A model generated the notes under the pieces. That model was not told where the DNA came from and made no database searches. It was given only the letters and a program-made list of their open reading frames with translations. Made by a program: the position numbers and the translations under genes. Of a stretch of DNA of 34,480 nucleotides, positions 14,656 through 24,100 are shown piece after piece. How positions within the stretch are numbered: the stretch's first letter is position 1; each line of letters opens with the position of its first letter. Source of the stretch: Nostoc sp. NMS4 (GTDB taxonomy: Bacteria > Cyanobacteriota > Cyanobacteriia > Cyanobacteriales > Nostocaceae); assembly GCF_017115095.1 (NCBI RefSeq), contig NZ_JABXKI010000251.1, positions 1-34,480 on the forward strand, written 5' to 3'.

Positions 14656-16221
14656 TCAATTTTTCTTCCTGGGAAAACGATAGATTTTGAAATATGTAAA
14701 ATTAACTTTAGAATCCAGCTTGTACAAATCACTCATCTGTTTTTCAATCAATCCTTTGCCAAATAAATGGTCACGATTCACTACAATTAAAACTGTATCG
14801 GCATTATTTGTTAATTTTTCAATTCTTTCGGCAAAATGTTCCTCAATAATTCCTTTTCTTAAAGGATCGCCTAAATCCATTCCATTCAGAGTTAGAGTGT
14901 CACCGTAGTATCTAAATAATCTTGGATTGGCAAATAAAAATACAGATTTTGTAGAAGGCGACTGATTTTTTATTAGATACTGGACAACAGACCGATAGTC
15001 ATCTTTTTGATAGTCAGCATTGAAGTAGTAGTTAAAAAGAGAATAAATATTCAGAACTATCAAAGATATGACAGCAATTTGAGCAAACTGAGATATTCCA
15101 TAGCGCTTTGAGCTAATACCAGGTTTTTGACTCAAAACAGATGGAATCAGCATGGCAAGTGGGAACCAAAGATAATAAGAGTGACGCGGTACCCAATTAA
15201 ATTTGGCGACTACGGCTAAGACCAATCCTAGTAAAAATGCCAGGACAAAAACCGAAGCAAAGAAGTAATCAGGATGTGACTCGCTGCTATTTTTTTTGTA
15301 TCTCAATAAAACTTTTATTAAAGCAAGAAAAATTACAGTGCAGACAATCAACAATAGAAGTATGTGAGGCCAATAATGAAGTAGAACCTGTATTCTATCA
15401 TCGCCGCGTAACTGCTCCATTGAAGGCCCATAGGTTGTCCCCACTAAAATCCCATTTAGCACGAAAAGAATATTTTGAATTATGGGAAACCCCAAACGAG
15501 AAATTACAATGCTTTCGGGATCGGTTGCTCCAGGTAAAGTTAAGTGATAGAAAATTGATAATGTACAGAAAAACGCAGCCGGAAGCCACCATTGCAACCA
15601 TTGTCTAAAATTTCTATAGATAGCAATATGAGATAGGCATAAAGCTATCGTGAAAGCGAGCATATTAATATTACTAAAAATTCCTAATCCTGCAAAAATA
15701 CCGAACAGCCATTTTGAAATGCTTTGGCGATCGCCATTTTTAACTAATACTTTGCTAAAGAAATATAGTTGAAGTGAGGCTATAAACATTGCTAAGGCAT
15801 AAATTCTGGCCTCTTGGCTATAGTAAACACAGAAAGAGCTAAATGTCACGATTAGCAAAGACCATAAAGCGTGTTTTTTGCCATATATTCGCAAAGCAGT
15901 AAAGAATATAACGATATTTGTGCCAATTCCTAAAACAGCAGAAAGTGAGCGAAGGGCAAATTCACTTTCACCAAATACCTTACGCCACAAAAACAAAACT
16001 ATAAAATATAATGGTTGAAATCTATCACTATCTTTGATGTGTCTAACTCTCGAAATGCTCTCTTGAAGTGTCGAGACATCAGAATTACCTAAGCTCAAAC
16101 CTTCATCAAACCAAAGGCTTTGGTTTGACAGCATAAAGAAACGGAGAAAAACACCCAAAAAAATTACTATTAAAACAGAGACATAATATCTAGACCATCT
16201 CTGATTGAGGATTTTAATCAT
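14656..16221 (-). CDS. GT-C membrane glycosyltransferase, PMT/ArnT-like (GT39/83 type)
   Basis: About 521 residues with some ten to twelve hydrophobic helices and a soluble C-terminal tail. After the first helix (YYVSVLIVIFLGVFLRFF) comes SNQSLWFDEGLSLG, carrying the Asp-Glu pair that GT-C enzymes place in the first outer loop. VYYSQEARIYALAMF and an RxxPLYF-like segment also fit the PMT_2 family. Such enzymes move a sugar from a polyprenyl-phosphate carrier to an outside acceptor. ATG 16221 (MIKILNQRWSRYY) is preferred; the frame is open to ATG 16320, adding 33 residues without membrane character. It is last in the putative operon with the 4-TM protein, HAD phosphatase and UbiA-type transferase. 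Donor and acceptor are unknown. Confidence 0.72.
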   Translation of the reverse strand: MIKILNQRWSRYYVSVLIVIFLGVFLRFFMLSNQSLWFDEGLSLGNSDVSTLQESISRVRHIKDSDRFQPLYFIVLFLWRKVFGESEFALRSLSAVLGIGTNIVIFFTALRIYGKKHALWSLLIVTFSSFCVYYSQEARIYALAMFIASLQLYFFSKVLVKNGDRQSISKWLFGIFAGLGIFSNINMLAFTIALCLSHIAIYRNFRQWLQWWLPAAFFCTLSIFYHLTLPGATDPESIVISRLGFPIIQNILFVLNGILVGTTYGPSMEQLRGDDRIQVLLHYWPHILLLLIVCTVIFLALIKVLLRYKKNSSESHPDYFFASVFVLAFLLGLVLAVVAKFNWVPRHSYYLWFPLAMLIPSVLSQKPGISSKRYGISQFAQIAVISLIVLNIYSLFNYYFNADYQKDDYRSVVQYLIKNQSPSTKSVFLFANPRLFRYYGDTLTLNGMDLGDPLRKGIIEEHFAERIEKLTNNADTVLIVVNRDHLFGKGLIEKQMSDLYKLDSKVNFTYFKIYRFPRKKN

Positions 16222-16345
16222 AACTTTATTTCTTGTGTATGACACTAGATAAATGGCTGCGGCATACCTGCTTTTATTCCAACTTGTAGAATCATGAATC
16301 AGGCAAATGCTTGCAGACATAACTTAAGTATTTTGGAAATACTAG

Positions 16346-16681
16346 TCAATGTTTACTTGAAGCGATCGCCCAGATCCCGCTCAACATTAAACCGGCTCCT
16401 AACCATTGGCCAATTAAGACTTTTTCTCGTAAAACTACAGCACCAGTAATCATTGTGAATATAATTGTTAATCCTATCACGAGAGGATAAGCAACAGATA
16501 AATTCAATTTCCCTAAAACTAGCACGTAAAAAACTGTACTTAAACCATAACTACAAATTCCTCCTAGTAAATAGATATTTAACGGATTTTGTCCTGCGCC
16601 TAGTTTTAATAGATTCTGAGCTAGTGTATTTAACCCCACTGTGATTAAAATCAGCAAACTAAAGATTATAGGGTTATTCAT
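16346..16681 (-). CDS. small four-helix membrane protein, SMR/ArnE-like (EamA superfamily)
   Basis: A 111-residue protein made almost entirely of four hydrophobic helices: IIFSLLILITVGLNTLAQNL, IYLLGGICSYGLSTVFYVLV, SVAYPLVIGLTIIFTMITGA and GQWLGAGLMLSGIWAIA. Length and the AYPLVIGLT and LREKV segments match the small multidrug resistance fold. The same fold includes ArnE/ArnF, which flip undecaprenyl-phosphate aminoarabinose. It lies between a HAD phosphatase gene and a GT-C gene, so a lipid-carrier flippase fits better than drug export; that is inference from context. Starts at ATG 16681, 55 bases after the HAD gene. Confidence 0.75.
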   Translation of the reverse strand: MNNPIIFSLLILITVGLNTLAQNLLKLGAGQNPLNIYLLGGICSYGLSTVFYVLVLGKLNLSVAYPLVIGLTIIFTMITGAVVLREKVLIGQWLGAGLMLSGIWAIASSKH

Positions 16682-16736
16682 GGTAAAAATTTACTAAATT
16701 TATCAAGTGATATTTTTTGAGCGAAAGAGCAATTTC

Positions 16737-17318
16737 TCAGAAATTCTTATAACCAACAGCATCATCAAAATCCCAAAGTTCTCTTTCAGATGGATAATGT
16801 ATTTGCACCCATTTACCAGCAAGTTTTTCCCACCATCGTGGCGGATGTGGTAGGGTAGCAACTTGGATGAAGCCACATCCAGAAAGTAATGCTCCCATAA
16901 AATCGGTATGTAAGCTATCACCAACAACTAGTATGTGTTTTGCTGGGAAGCGCATATAGGCGATCGCTTGTCGAAATGCGGGGGGAAAGGGTTTTTTTGC
17001 AGGACTTAATGCTGGAATATCAAGACGATGAGACCAATATTTGACACGATAGCGACGTTTCCCATTTGAGAGGATAAAAAATTGTAATCCAGCTAACTTT
17101 GCTTGTGTAATCCAATCTTCTGCATAAGGAGATAGATAGCGATCGTCTTCAGAAATAATAGTGTTATCTAAATCAAGAATGATTCCTTTAACACCACAAA
17201 TCTTGATTTTGTCAATTTCTATTTCAGCTAGTGTATGGATATGTCGTGGAAGGTGATGGCGTTTCTCCTTAATGCCAAATTTGGGCCACTTCAGCAAAAA
17301 AGTTTTGAAATTTTTCAT
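16737..17318 (-). CDS. YqeG-like HAD-IIIA family phosphatase
   Basis: About 193 residues. HAD motif I is GIILDLDNTI with the two catalytic aspartates, motif II is FFILSNGK, and motif III/IV is HILVVGDSLHTDFMGALLSG preceded by a Lys in SPAKKPFPPAFRQA. The C-terminal RWWEKLAGKW is unusual for plain YqeG. The enzyme should hydrolyse a phosphomonoester in the cytoplasm. The neighbouring gene makes a polyprenyl-phosphate phosphoribose, so removal of its 5-phosphate is a reasonable guess. ATG 17318 is chosen over TTG 17324. The gap to the UbiA-type gene is 43 bases, consistent with one transcript. Confidence 0.8.
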   Translation of the reverse strand: MKNFKTFLLKWPKFGIKEKRHHLPRHIHTLAEIEIDKIKICGVKGIILDLDNTIISEDDRYLSPYAEDWITQAKLAGLQFFILSNGKRRYRVKYWSHRLDIPALSPAKKPFPPAFRQAIAYMRFPAKHILVVGDSLHTDFMGALLSGCGFIQVATLPHPPRWWEKLAGKWVQIHYPSERELWDFDDAVGYKNF

Positions 17319-17361
17319 CCGCAAAGTCCCGAAAATTATGTCATTGGTCTATTTACCAGAT

Positions 17362-18348
17362 TTATTCAATCATTCCTTGATGTTTGAGCAAAAGAATTAC
17401 AAAGCAAGTAAATACCCAACCAATGACAGTTAACAGAATGGGCAAATCTTTCAATAAAACTTCTTCTGGTCGCTCACTGCGTCCACCTTGTTCGATAATC
17501 TCGTCACTGTAACTAGCAATTTCTTCCGGGTCACTCAGCAATTGATAGCGAAAAATTCCATACAAAACAAACGGTAAAGTCAGTAGCATCCAAGATGTAG
17601 GCGCTCCGTGTAGATAAGGCCCAGCACTCCAAAGAGCATAGGTGACTACCGTGCCAGTGGTGACAACATTTTCCATACGCCCCAGCAAAGGCAAGGAATA
17701 GTATTTGAGGACAGAGCGAGGCTTGCTGCCTTTTATTTTTGCTAACCGTAGTTCTGCTTTGCGTTTTTCAATTCCCAAGAATAGCGCCAGCATCGCAGTG
17801 CAGATTAAAAACCAAGATGATAAAGTAATTCCAGTGGCAGCAGCGCCGGCATAAGCTCGTAAAACAAATCCGGTAGCGATCGCTCCCACATCCAAAATCA
17901 CCATTCGTTTGAGTCGCAAATTATAAGCTATCTGCAATAGGGCGTATGCACTTATAGCTGCACCCAACTGCGGCGATCGCAACCACCCAAAAATCAAAGC
18001 ACTACTCAACAGTACCAATGCCATCACACTAGCAACACGAGTGCTAACTAATCCAGATGCAATTGGCCGCTTACACTTGACAGGGTGCTGGCGATCGGAT
18101 TCAACATCTACGATGTCATTGATTAAGTAGAAGCCACTTGATGCACAGCAAAATAATACAAATGCCAATAGGCTACCTAGCAGAGATTGGAGATTTATGC
18201 TAAACGCGAATAATGGTGCTGCAAACACCACCAGGTTTTTTGTCCATTGTCGCGGTCGCATAGCAGCTAAGTAGTATCCTGACTTCTTGGAACTAGTTGC
18301 TATGGCAGTTAAAGATTTTTCTACTACAGAAGTACGTTGAGAAGCCAT
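17362..18348 (-). CDS. UbiA-family polyprenyl-phosphate 5-phosphoribosyltransferase (DPPR synthase type)
   Basis: A 328-residue membrane prenyltransferase homologue. The N-terminal MRPRQWTKNLVVFAAPLFA is characteristic of decaprenyl-phosphate phosphoribosyltransferases such as mycobacterial Rv3806c. The metal- and substrate-binding motif is NDIVDVESDRQHP followed by KRPIASG, and about eight to nine hydrophobic helices are present. Known members transfer 5-phosphoribose from PRPP to a polyprenyl phosphate on the inner membrane face, the first step toward lipid-linked ribose or arabinose. It is first in a minus-strand run with a HAD phosphatase, a 4-TM protein and a GT-C enzyme, and it faces the PRPP synthetase gene across 651 bases. 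Product use in this organism is unknown. Confidence 0.82.
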   Translation of the reverse strand: MASQRTSVVEKSLTAIATSSKKSGYYLAAMRPRQWTKNLVVFAAPLFAFSINLQSLLGSLLAFVLFCCASSGFYLINDIVDVESDRQHPVKCKRPIASGLVSTRVASVMALVLLSSALIFGWLRSPQLGAAISAYALLQIAYNLRLKRMVILDVGAIATGFVLRAYAGAAATGITLSSWFLICTAMLALFLGIEKRKAELRLAKIKGSKPRSVLKYYSLPLLGRMENVVTTGTVVTYALWSAGPYLHGAPTSWMLLTLPFVLYGIFRYQLLSDPEEIASYSDEIIEQGGRSERPEEVLLKDLPILLTVIGWVFTCFVILLLKHQGMIE

Positions 18349-18999
18349 AAGTATACCTGCCGCTTCAAGATTTCAGGAGAACTATATTGAGCAATTTTTT
18401 AATTTTATTAAAATTTAACTGAGTAAAATTACTGGTAGCTTTTACCTAGCTGATATTACACTTATTGAGTAATATTTTGGAATAAAAAAACATATTACTA
18501 TACAATCTTTATGTAAGCTTTATCTAATCTTTATACAAAAACTTCTACGTAAGTAAACTGTGTCTAATGCTAGAGTCTTCTCAATATATCGTTTTTTGTC
18601 AATCTGCTAAGTACTAAGATAATATGCTACAATTTCAATACTTAGGCAAAAGTGTTGTAGTGTATATGAGAACAAACTTCAATATCACTTAAGTTATAAA
18701 TGCTTTACTGTCAGTTATAAATGAGGTAGTTAGCAGAAGCTATCTAGCACCCCAATATTTTTTTGAGAGATTGGGTTATTTACCTCAACTCAAAAATTTT
18801 AACTATAGACTACTAGTGGACGATCTTGATGTCCGTTAAGCTATCGGTAGTTTGTTTACCAAGAAAATTAGACAATTAGCAAATGATAATTTTATGGGAA
18901 AATGTTTAAATTTTGTATGGAAGCTTCCACAAAACTCACAGATGTTTTTTTAGTCTATTTCTCGGTGAAATCTATTAAATCTCTAATGATAATATTGCT
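18349..18999. other. long divergent intergenic region between the UbiA-type gene and prs
   Basis: 651 AT-rich bases without a credible gene. It must contain promoters for both directions. A plausible plus-strand promoter is listed separately. I saw no repeat family, RNA gene or strong hairpin. The length is large for two housekeeping-type promoters and leaves room for a leader or small RNA. Confidence 0.4.
18596..18623 (+). promoter_or_regulatory. candidate promoter for prs
   Basis: TTGTCA at 18596-18601 and GATAAT at 18618-18623 each match the sigma-70 consensus at five of six positions with a 16-base spacer. It would give a leader of roughly 370 bases before the prs ATG. Other weak boxes exist in this AT-rich DNA, so this is tentative. 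Confidence 0.3.
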
Positions 19000-20016
19000 A
19001 TGAATGCACATAGAGGATCTGCTGTGCTGAGTTCTGCAACTTTCAAAGTGCAACCATCTACAACAGGACTGAACGAGAATCATCGCTTGCGGCTGTTTTC
19101 TGGCTCTGCCAATATACAACTGTCTCAAGAAGTTGCTCGTTACGTGGGTATGGACTTGGGGCCGATGATTCGCAAAAGATTTGCGGATGGAGAACTTTAC
19201 GTTCAAATTCAAGAATCGATTCGGGGTTGTGATGTCTATTTAATCCAGCCATGTTGTCAACCCGTAAACGATCATTTGATGGAATTATTGATTATGGTTG
19301 ATGCCTGTCGTCGAGCTTCTGCGCGACAGGTAACGGCAGTAATTCCCTATTATGGTTATGCACGTGCCGATCGCAAAACCGCAGGACGAGAATCAATAAC
19401 CGCCAAACTGGTTGCTAACTTAATCACCGAAGCCGGTGCTAACCGCGTTCTGGCAATGGATTTACACTCGGCTCAGATTCAAGGCTATTTCGATATACCC
19501 TTTGACCATGTTTATGGTTCACCAGTATTGCTAGATTATCTAGCAAGCAAACAACTGCCAGACTTAGTAGTTGTTTCTCCTGATGTTGGTGGTGTAGCCC
19601 GAGCTAGGGCATTTGCGAAAAAACTGGGTGATGCTCCACTGGCGATTATTGATAAACGTCGTCAGGCACATAATGTTGCAGAAGTGTTAAATATCATCGG
19701 TGATGTTAAAGGCAAAACAGCAGTATTAGTGGATGACATGATCGACACTGGGGGCACGATCGCAGAAGGGGCGCGATTACTGCGTGAAGAAGGAGCGCGT
19801 CAGGTATATGCCTGTGCAACTCATGCGGTGTTCTCTCCACCAGCGATGGAGCGGTTGTCTAGTGGCTTGTTTGAGGAAGTCATTGTCACTAATACGATTC
19901 CCATTCCAGAAAACAATCGTTTTCCCCAACTAGTGGTGCTTTCAGTAGCAAATCTGTTAGGAGAAACTATCTGGCGGATTCATGAAGATACTTCAGTCAG
20001 TAGTATGTTCCGCTAA
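19000..20016 (+). CDS. prs: ribose-phosphate pyrophosphokinase (PRPP synthetase)
   Basis: A 338-residue class I PRPP synthetase, making PRPP from ribose-5-phosphate and ATP for nucleotide, His, Trp and NAD synthesis. Landmarks are LFSGSANIQLSQEVARYVG, RFADGELYVQIQESIRG, the ATP-side segment PYYGYARADRK, MDLHSAQIQGYFDIP, and the PRPP loop VLVDDMIDTGGTI. The first 28 residues are an extension before the conserved core, which is common in cyanobacterial Prs. It diverges from the gene for a PRPP-using UbiA-type transferase. An intrinsic terminator follows at 20046-20085. Confidence 0.95.
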   Translation: MNAHRGSAVLSSATFKVQPSTTGLNENHRLRLFSGSANIQLSQEVARYVGMDLGPMIRKRFADGELYVQIQESIRGCDVYLIQPCCQPVNDHLMELLIMVDACRRASARQVTAVIPYYGYARADRKTAGRESITAKLVANLITEAGANRVLAMDLHSAQIQGYFDIPFDHVYGSPVLLDYLASKQLPDLVVVSPDVGGVARARAFAKKLGDAPLAIIDKRRQAHNVAEVLNIIGDVKGKTAVLVDDMIDTGGTIAEGARLLREEGARQVYACATHAVFSPPAMERLSSGLFEEVIVTNTIPIPENNRFPQLVVLSVANLLGETIWRIHEDTSVSSMFR

Positions 20017-20045
20017 GACTGGCATTCATGTTATGGGCATAAAAT

Positions 20046-20085
20046 ACCCACGCTGTACCCGTTCAGGAGGTCAGTGTGGGTTTTT
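20046..20085 (+). terminator. intrinsic terminator of prs
   Basis: ACCCACGCTG at 20046-20055 pairs with CAGTGTGGGT at 20072-20081 with one G-U type mismatch, and TTTTT follows. It lies 30 bases after the prs stop, so orientation and position fit. Confidence 0.75.
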
Positions 20086-20100
20086 AACTATATAAGTGTT

Positions 20101-20172
20101 TTAAACGCATAGGCGCTTCGCCTTCCCGCAGGGTAGGGGCGCTGAGGGAAGCGCTGAGGGATTCGCTATGAA
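20101..20172. repeat. dispersed cyanobacterial repeat
   Basis: TTAAACGCATAGGCGCTTCG followed by CCTTCCCGCAGGGTAGGGGC and two GCTGAGGG units. The first block is shared with the repeat at 3592-3640 (opposite strand). Non-coding; it separates the prs terminator from the Uma2 gene. Confidence 0.5.
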
Positions 20173-20250
20173 CTTACGAAATTATGTACTAAGTTTAAAA
20201 TTAGAATACTTTGATTCATCTGGGACAATTTGGGTAAAGAGGACAATGGG

Positions 20251-20946
20251 ATGGTTGCAACTCCTAAAAAAGTGATTTCAGTTTTACCTCTGGAAAATGG
20301 CGATCGCTTATCTCGATGCGAATTTGAGCGACGCTATCAGGCAATGCCGCATTTAAGAAAAGCTGAACTGGTTGAGGGAGTTGTGTATATCATGGCATCG
20401 CCACTGAGAATTAAAAGTCATGGGGAACCACATGGCGATCTGATCGGGTGGTTATGGAACTATAAAATGGCAACGCCTGGGGTTGTTCTGGGAATTGAAC
20501 CCACAGTGCGTTTAGATCCCGATAATGAGCCACAACCTGACGCGGTACTATTCATTCCGGGCAGACAGGCAGTGATTAGTGAGGATGATTATATCCAAGG
20601 CGCACCCGAACTAGTGATAGAAGTGGCAGCAAGCAGTGCAGCTATCGATTTACATGATAAAAAACGCACCTATCGACGGAATGGAGTACAGGAGTATATT
20701 GTCTGGCGAACATTAGATAATCAGTTGGATTGGTTTAAGCTGCAAGCGGATGAGTATGTTTCGCTACCAATTGATGAGCAGGGAATTATTCGCAGTCAGG
20801 TGTTTCCGGGGTTGTGGTTGGCGGTATCTGCCTTACTGTCAAGAGAAATGGCAACGGTGTTATCTGTATTACAAGCAGGTTTAGTTGCCACTGAACATCA
20901 AGAATTTATGCAAAAGTTGAATGAGAATATGGGAAATAGGGAATAG
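20251..20946 (+). CDS. Uma2-family (DUF820) putative restriction-endonuclease-fold protein
   Basis: A 231-residue Uma2 protein, a family with a PD-(D/E)xK nuclease-like fold that is greatly expanded in cyanobacteria and of unknown biological role. Family landmarks are KAELVEGVVYIMASP, the central PDAVLFIP, PELVIEVAASSAAIDLHDK and KRTYRRNGVQEYIVWR. The putative active-site Asp, Glu and Lys in these blocks are present. I chose ATG 20251 because AGAGG stands nine bases upstream; a TTG at 20230 in the same frame would add seven residues. It has no obvious functional partner. Confidence 0.85.
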   Translation: MVATPKKVISVLPLENGDRLSRCEFERRYQAMPHLRKAELVEGVVYIMASPLRIKSHGEPHGDLIGWLWNYKMATPGVVLGIEPTVRLDPDNEPQPDAVLFIPGRQAVISEDDYIQGAPELVIEVAASSAAIDLHDKKRTYRRNGVQEYIVWRTLDNQLDWFKLQADEYVSLPIDEQGIIRSQVFPGLWLAVSALLSREMATVLSVLQAGLVATEHQEFMQKLNENMGNRE

Positions 20947-21043
20947 ATATGTACTGATACCAATTCTATATGAAGATGCGCTAAATCATATTAGGACTGA
21001 AGTATAAGAAAGAAAAACGAACCGCAAAGGGCGCAAAGGACAC

Positions 21044-21079
<36 letters not shown>

Positions 21080-21189
21080 TTTGGCGCAGCCTCACAAAGA
21101 AATGGTATGAGTTTTTTCAAAAATCAAATAGGAGTCCTATACGAGTATGGAAAAGCCCTCTTGGAAAAGGCTAATAAAAAAGATGATTC

Positions 21190-24100
21190 CTACCGATACA
21201 GCCAAACCCGGAGCAGTGAAAGCAGTTGCTCAGTATCTACAGGTTTGGTGATGTAGTCAGAGGCTCCAGCTTCAATGCACTTTTCCTTGTCACCTGGCAT
21301 GGCTTTGGCAGTTAAAGCAATGATTGGTAGCGAGCGAAACTGTTGTAGCTGGCGGATGGCGCGGGTAGTTTCATAACCATCCATTTCCGGCATCATGATA
21401 TCCATCAAAACTATATTAATTTCAGGATTAGTTTGCAGTCTCTCTATACCATCTCTGCCGTTTTCAGCAAATAGGACTTGCATTTGATAGCTTTCTAAAA
21501 AGCTGGTGAGGGCAAAAATATTTCTCAGGTCATCATCTACAATCAAAATTTTCCGATTAGCTAGCACCGGATCGGTTTGATGTAGTTGCTCTAGCATTTG
21601 CCGCTTTGGTTGGGGCAAATTTGCTTGCACGCGATGTAAAAATAAGGCAGTTTCATCTAACAACCGCTCTGGCGATCGCACATTTTTAATAATAATTGTC
21701 TCTGCCAGTCCCCGCAACTGGGTTTCTTCTTGTCGGCTGAGTTCTTTGCCGGTGTAAACAATTATCGGCAGTTTCAAAAGCTTGGGTTCAAGTTTGATCT
21801 GCTCAATCAGGGCAAACCCGCTCATATCGGGCAGACCGAGATCGAGTACCATACAATCAAAGTGATGCGATCGCAAAATCGAGAGGGCTTCTGCTCCCGT
21901 ACCCACTGCTGTACTCTGGACATCGCCATTACCAATCAGTTCCATAATGCTTTGGGCTTGTACTGGGTCATCTTCGACGATTAGGAGATTTTTGACCTGA
22001 CGCTCAAGAAAGCCTTTAATGTCTGTCAAGACTTGAGTTAGCGCTTCTGGAGACACGGGTTTTTGGAGATAGGTAATCGCTCCTAGTTGTAATCCCCGTT
22101 GTTGTCTTTCATCAACAGAAAGTATGTGTACTGGTATATGTCTGGTATCTGGTTTATGCTTCAGACGATCCAGCACCGTCCAACCATCCATCTCTGGCAT
22201 GTGGATGTCTAGCATAATCGCATCGGGTTTAAACTGTTCCGCTAATGCTAGACCTTGTTTGCTCTGTAAAGCAACGATGGTTTTAAAGCCCTGTTGACGT
22301 GCCATATCTAATAAGATACGGGCAAATTTATCGTCATCCTCAATAATTAGCAAAATGCGATCGCCCGGTTGAATTATTTCCCGGTCATCTGGAATATCGT
22401 TGGATAAGTTGGGAAGTACTTTCACTGATGGAGATATATCCACAATTGTGGGTTTGTTTTCCACCTTTGGTACTTGTTTTATGGTCAATGCTGTGCCGAT
22501 AGGGGTTATTGGCTCAAGTGGTGTGGTGATATTTTCACCATTCTTTTCCTGTCGCCTGGGCAAGTAAAGGGTGAAGGTGCTTCCCTGTCCTGGTTCGCTG
22601 AGTAGTTCAATTCTCCCTCCCAACAGTTGAGCTAATTCTCGGCTGATGGACAAGCCCAAGCCAGTCCCGCCGTACTTGCGGCTGGTAGTGCCATCTGCTT
22701 GCTGAAATGCCTCGAAAATAATCTTCTGCTTTTCGGCTGGAATGCCTATGCCTGTGTCGCTGACGGCAAAAGCAATCATAGAATTATCAACTTGGGTTAT
22801 TTGTAACTTCACGCCTCCCTTTTCTGTAAATTTAAAGGCGTTAGCTAGAAGATTTTTCAGCACTTGTTGTAGACGTTTGGAGTCGTTATAAATTGTCGCG
22901 GGTAACTTCTCATCCAGTTCAATAGTAAAACTGAGTTCTTTATTGTGGGCAACTTGCCGAAAAGTCTGCTCTAAAGATGTTTCCAAATCTACAAGAGCAA
23001 TTTGCTCAATGTCGAGCGACATAGTACCCGACTCAATTTTTGCCAAATCTAGAATGTCATTGATTAATTCCAGCAAATCAGTCCCAGCCGAGTAAATAGT
23101 CCGGCTATACTCTACCTGTTTGGCGGTCAAGTTGTTAAGAGAGTTATCTGCTAGCAGCCTTGCTAAAATTAATAGGCTATTTAACGGTGTCCGCAGTTCG
23201 TGGGACATATTCGCCAGAAATTCTGACTTATATTTGGAAGACAAGGCCAGTTGTTCGGCTTTTTCTTCCAAAGCTTGTCTCGCCCGCTCAACTTCCTGAT
23301 TCTTGCGCGCCACTTCCCGATTTTGAACTTCTAACAATTCTGCCTTTTCTTCTAGTTCTTCATTTAATTGTTGTAATTCTTCGTTAGATTGCTTGACAAG
23401 AAATTGTGATTCTTCTAACTCCTGTGCCTGTTTTTCTAGGCGTTGATTGCTTTGTTGTAGTTCTTCTTGCTGGGTTTGCAGTTCTTCTGTTAAAGCAACA
23501 GATTCTTCAAGTAGTTGCTGTGTTTGCAATTGTGAGGCGATGTTATTTAAAAATACACCTAGATTTTCACTCAGTTGCTCTAAAAATGTTAGATGTAACT
23601 GGTTAAAAGGCCCAAAAGAGGCAAGTTCAATTACGGCATTTACCTGCCCTTCAAATAGTATGGGCAAGACGATAATATTTAGCGGTGGTGCTTCTCCCAA
23701 GCCGGAAGTGATGCGGATATAGTCACTGGGAACTTCTGTGAGCAGGATTCTTTGTTTTTCTAGGGCGGATTGTCCCACCAATCCCTCGCCCAAGCGAAAC
23801 TCATTTGCTAGGTTTTTCCGCTCTTTGTAAGCATAACTACTCAACAACTTTAGTATCGGCTGGTCGTCTATGGAGTCCATCACATAAAAAACGCCCTGTG
23901 ATGCCCCAACCAGTGGTGCTAAGTTCGATAAGATCGTCTGGGCGACGCTTTCTAGATTTCGCTGCCCTTGAAGCATCTGGGTAAATTCAGCTAAGTTAGA
24001 TTTTAGCCAGTTTTGCTCCTCATTTTTTTGAGTTGTGTTTCGCAGATTAACAATCATCTGGTTAAAGGTGCGTGTCAATACACCGATTTCATCTTGGCGA

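Noticed and set aside
15237-15608. Plus-strand frame of 123 codons
   Set aside because: It lies wholly antisense to the GT-C glycosyltransferase, whose membrane helices and motifs are clear.
16346-16681. Drug-efflux (EmrE-type) function for the 4-TM protein
   Set aside because: The fold allows it, but its place between a HAD phosphatase and a GT-C gene favours a lipid-carrier role, so I did not assign drug export.
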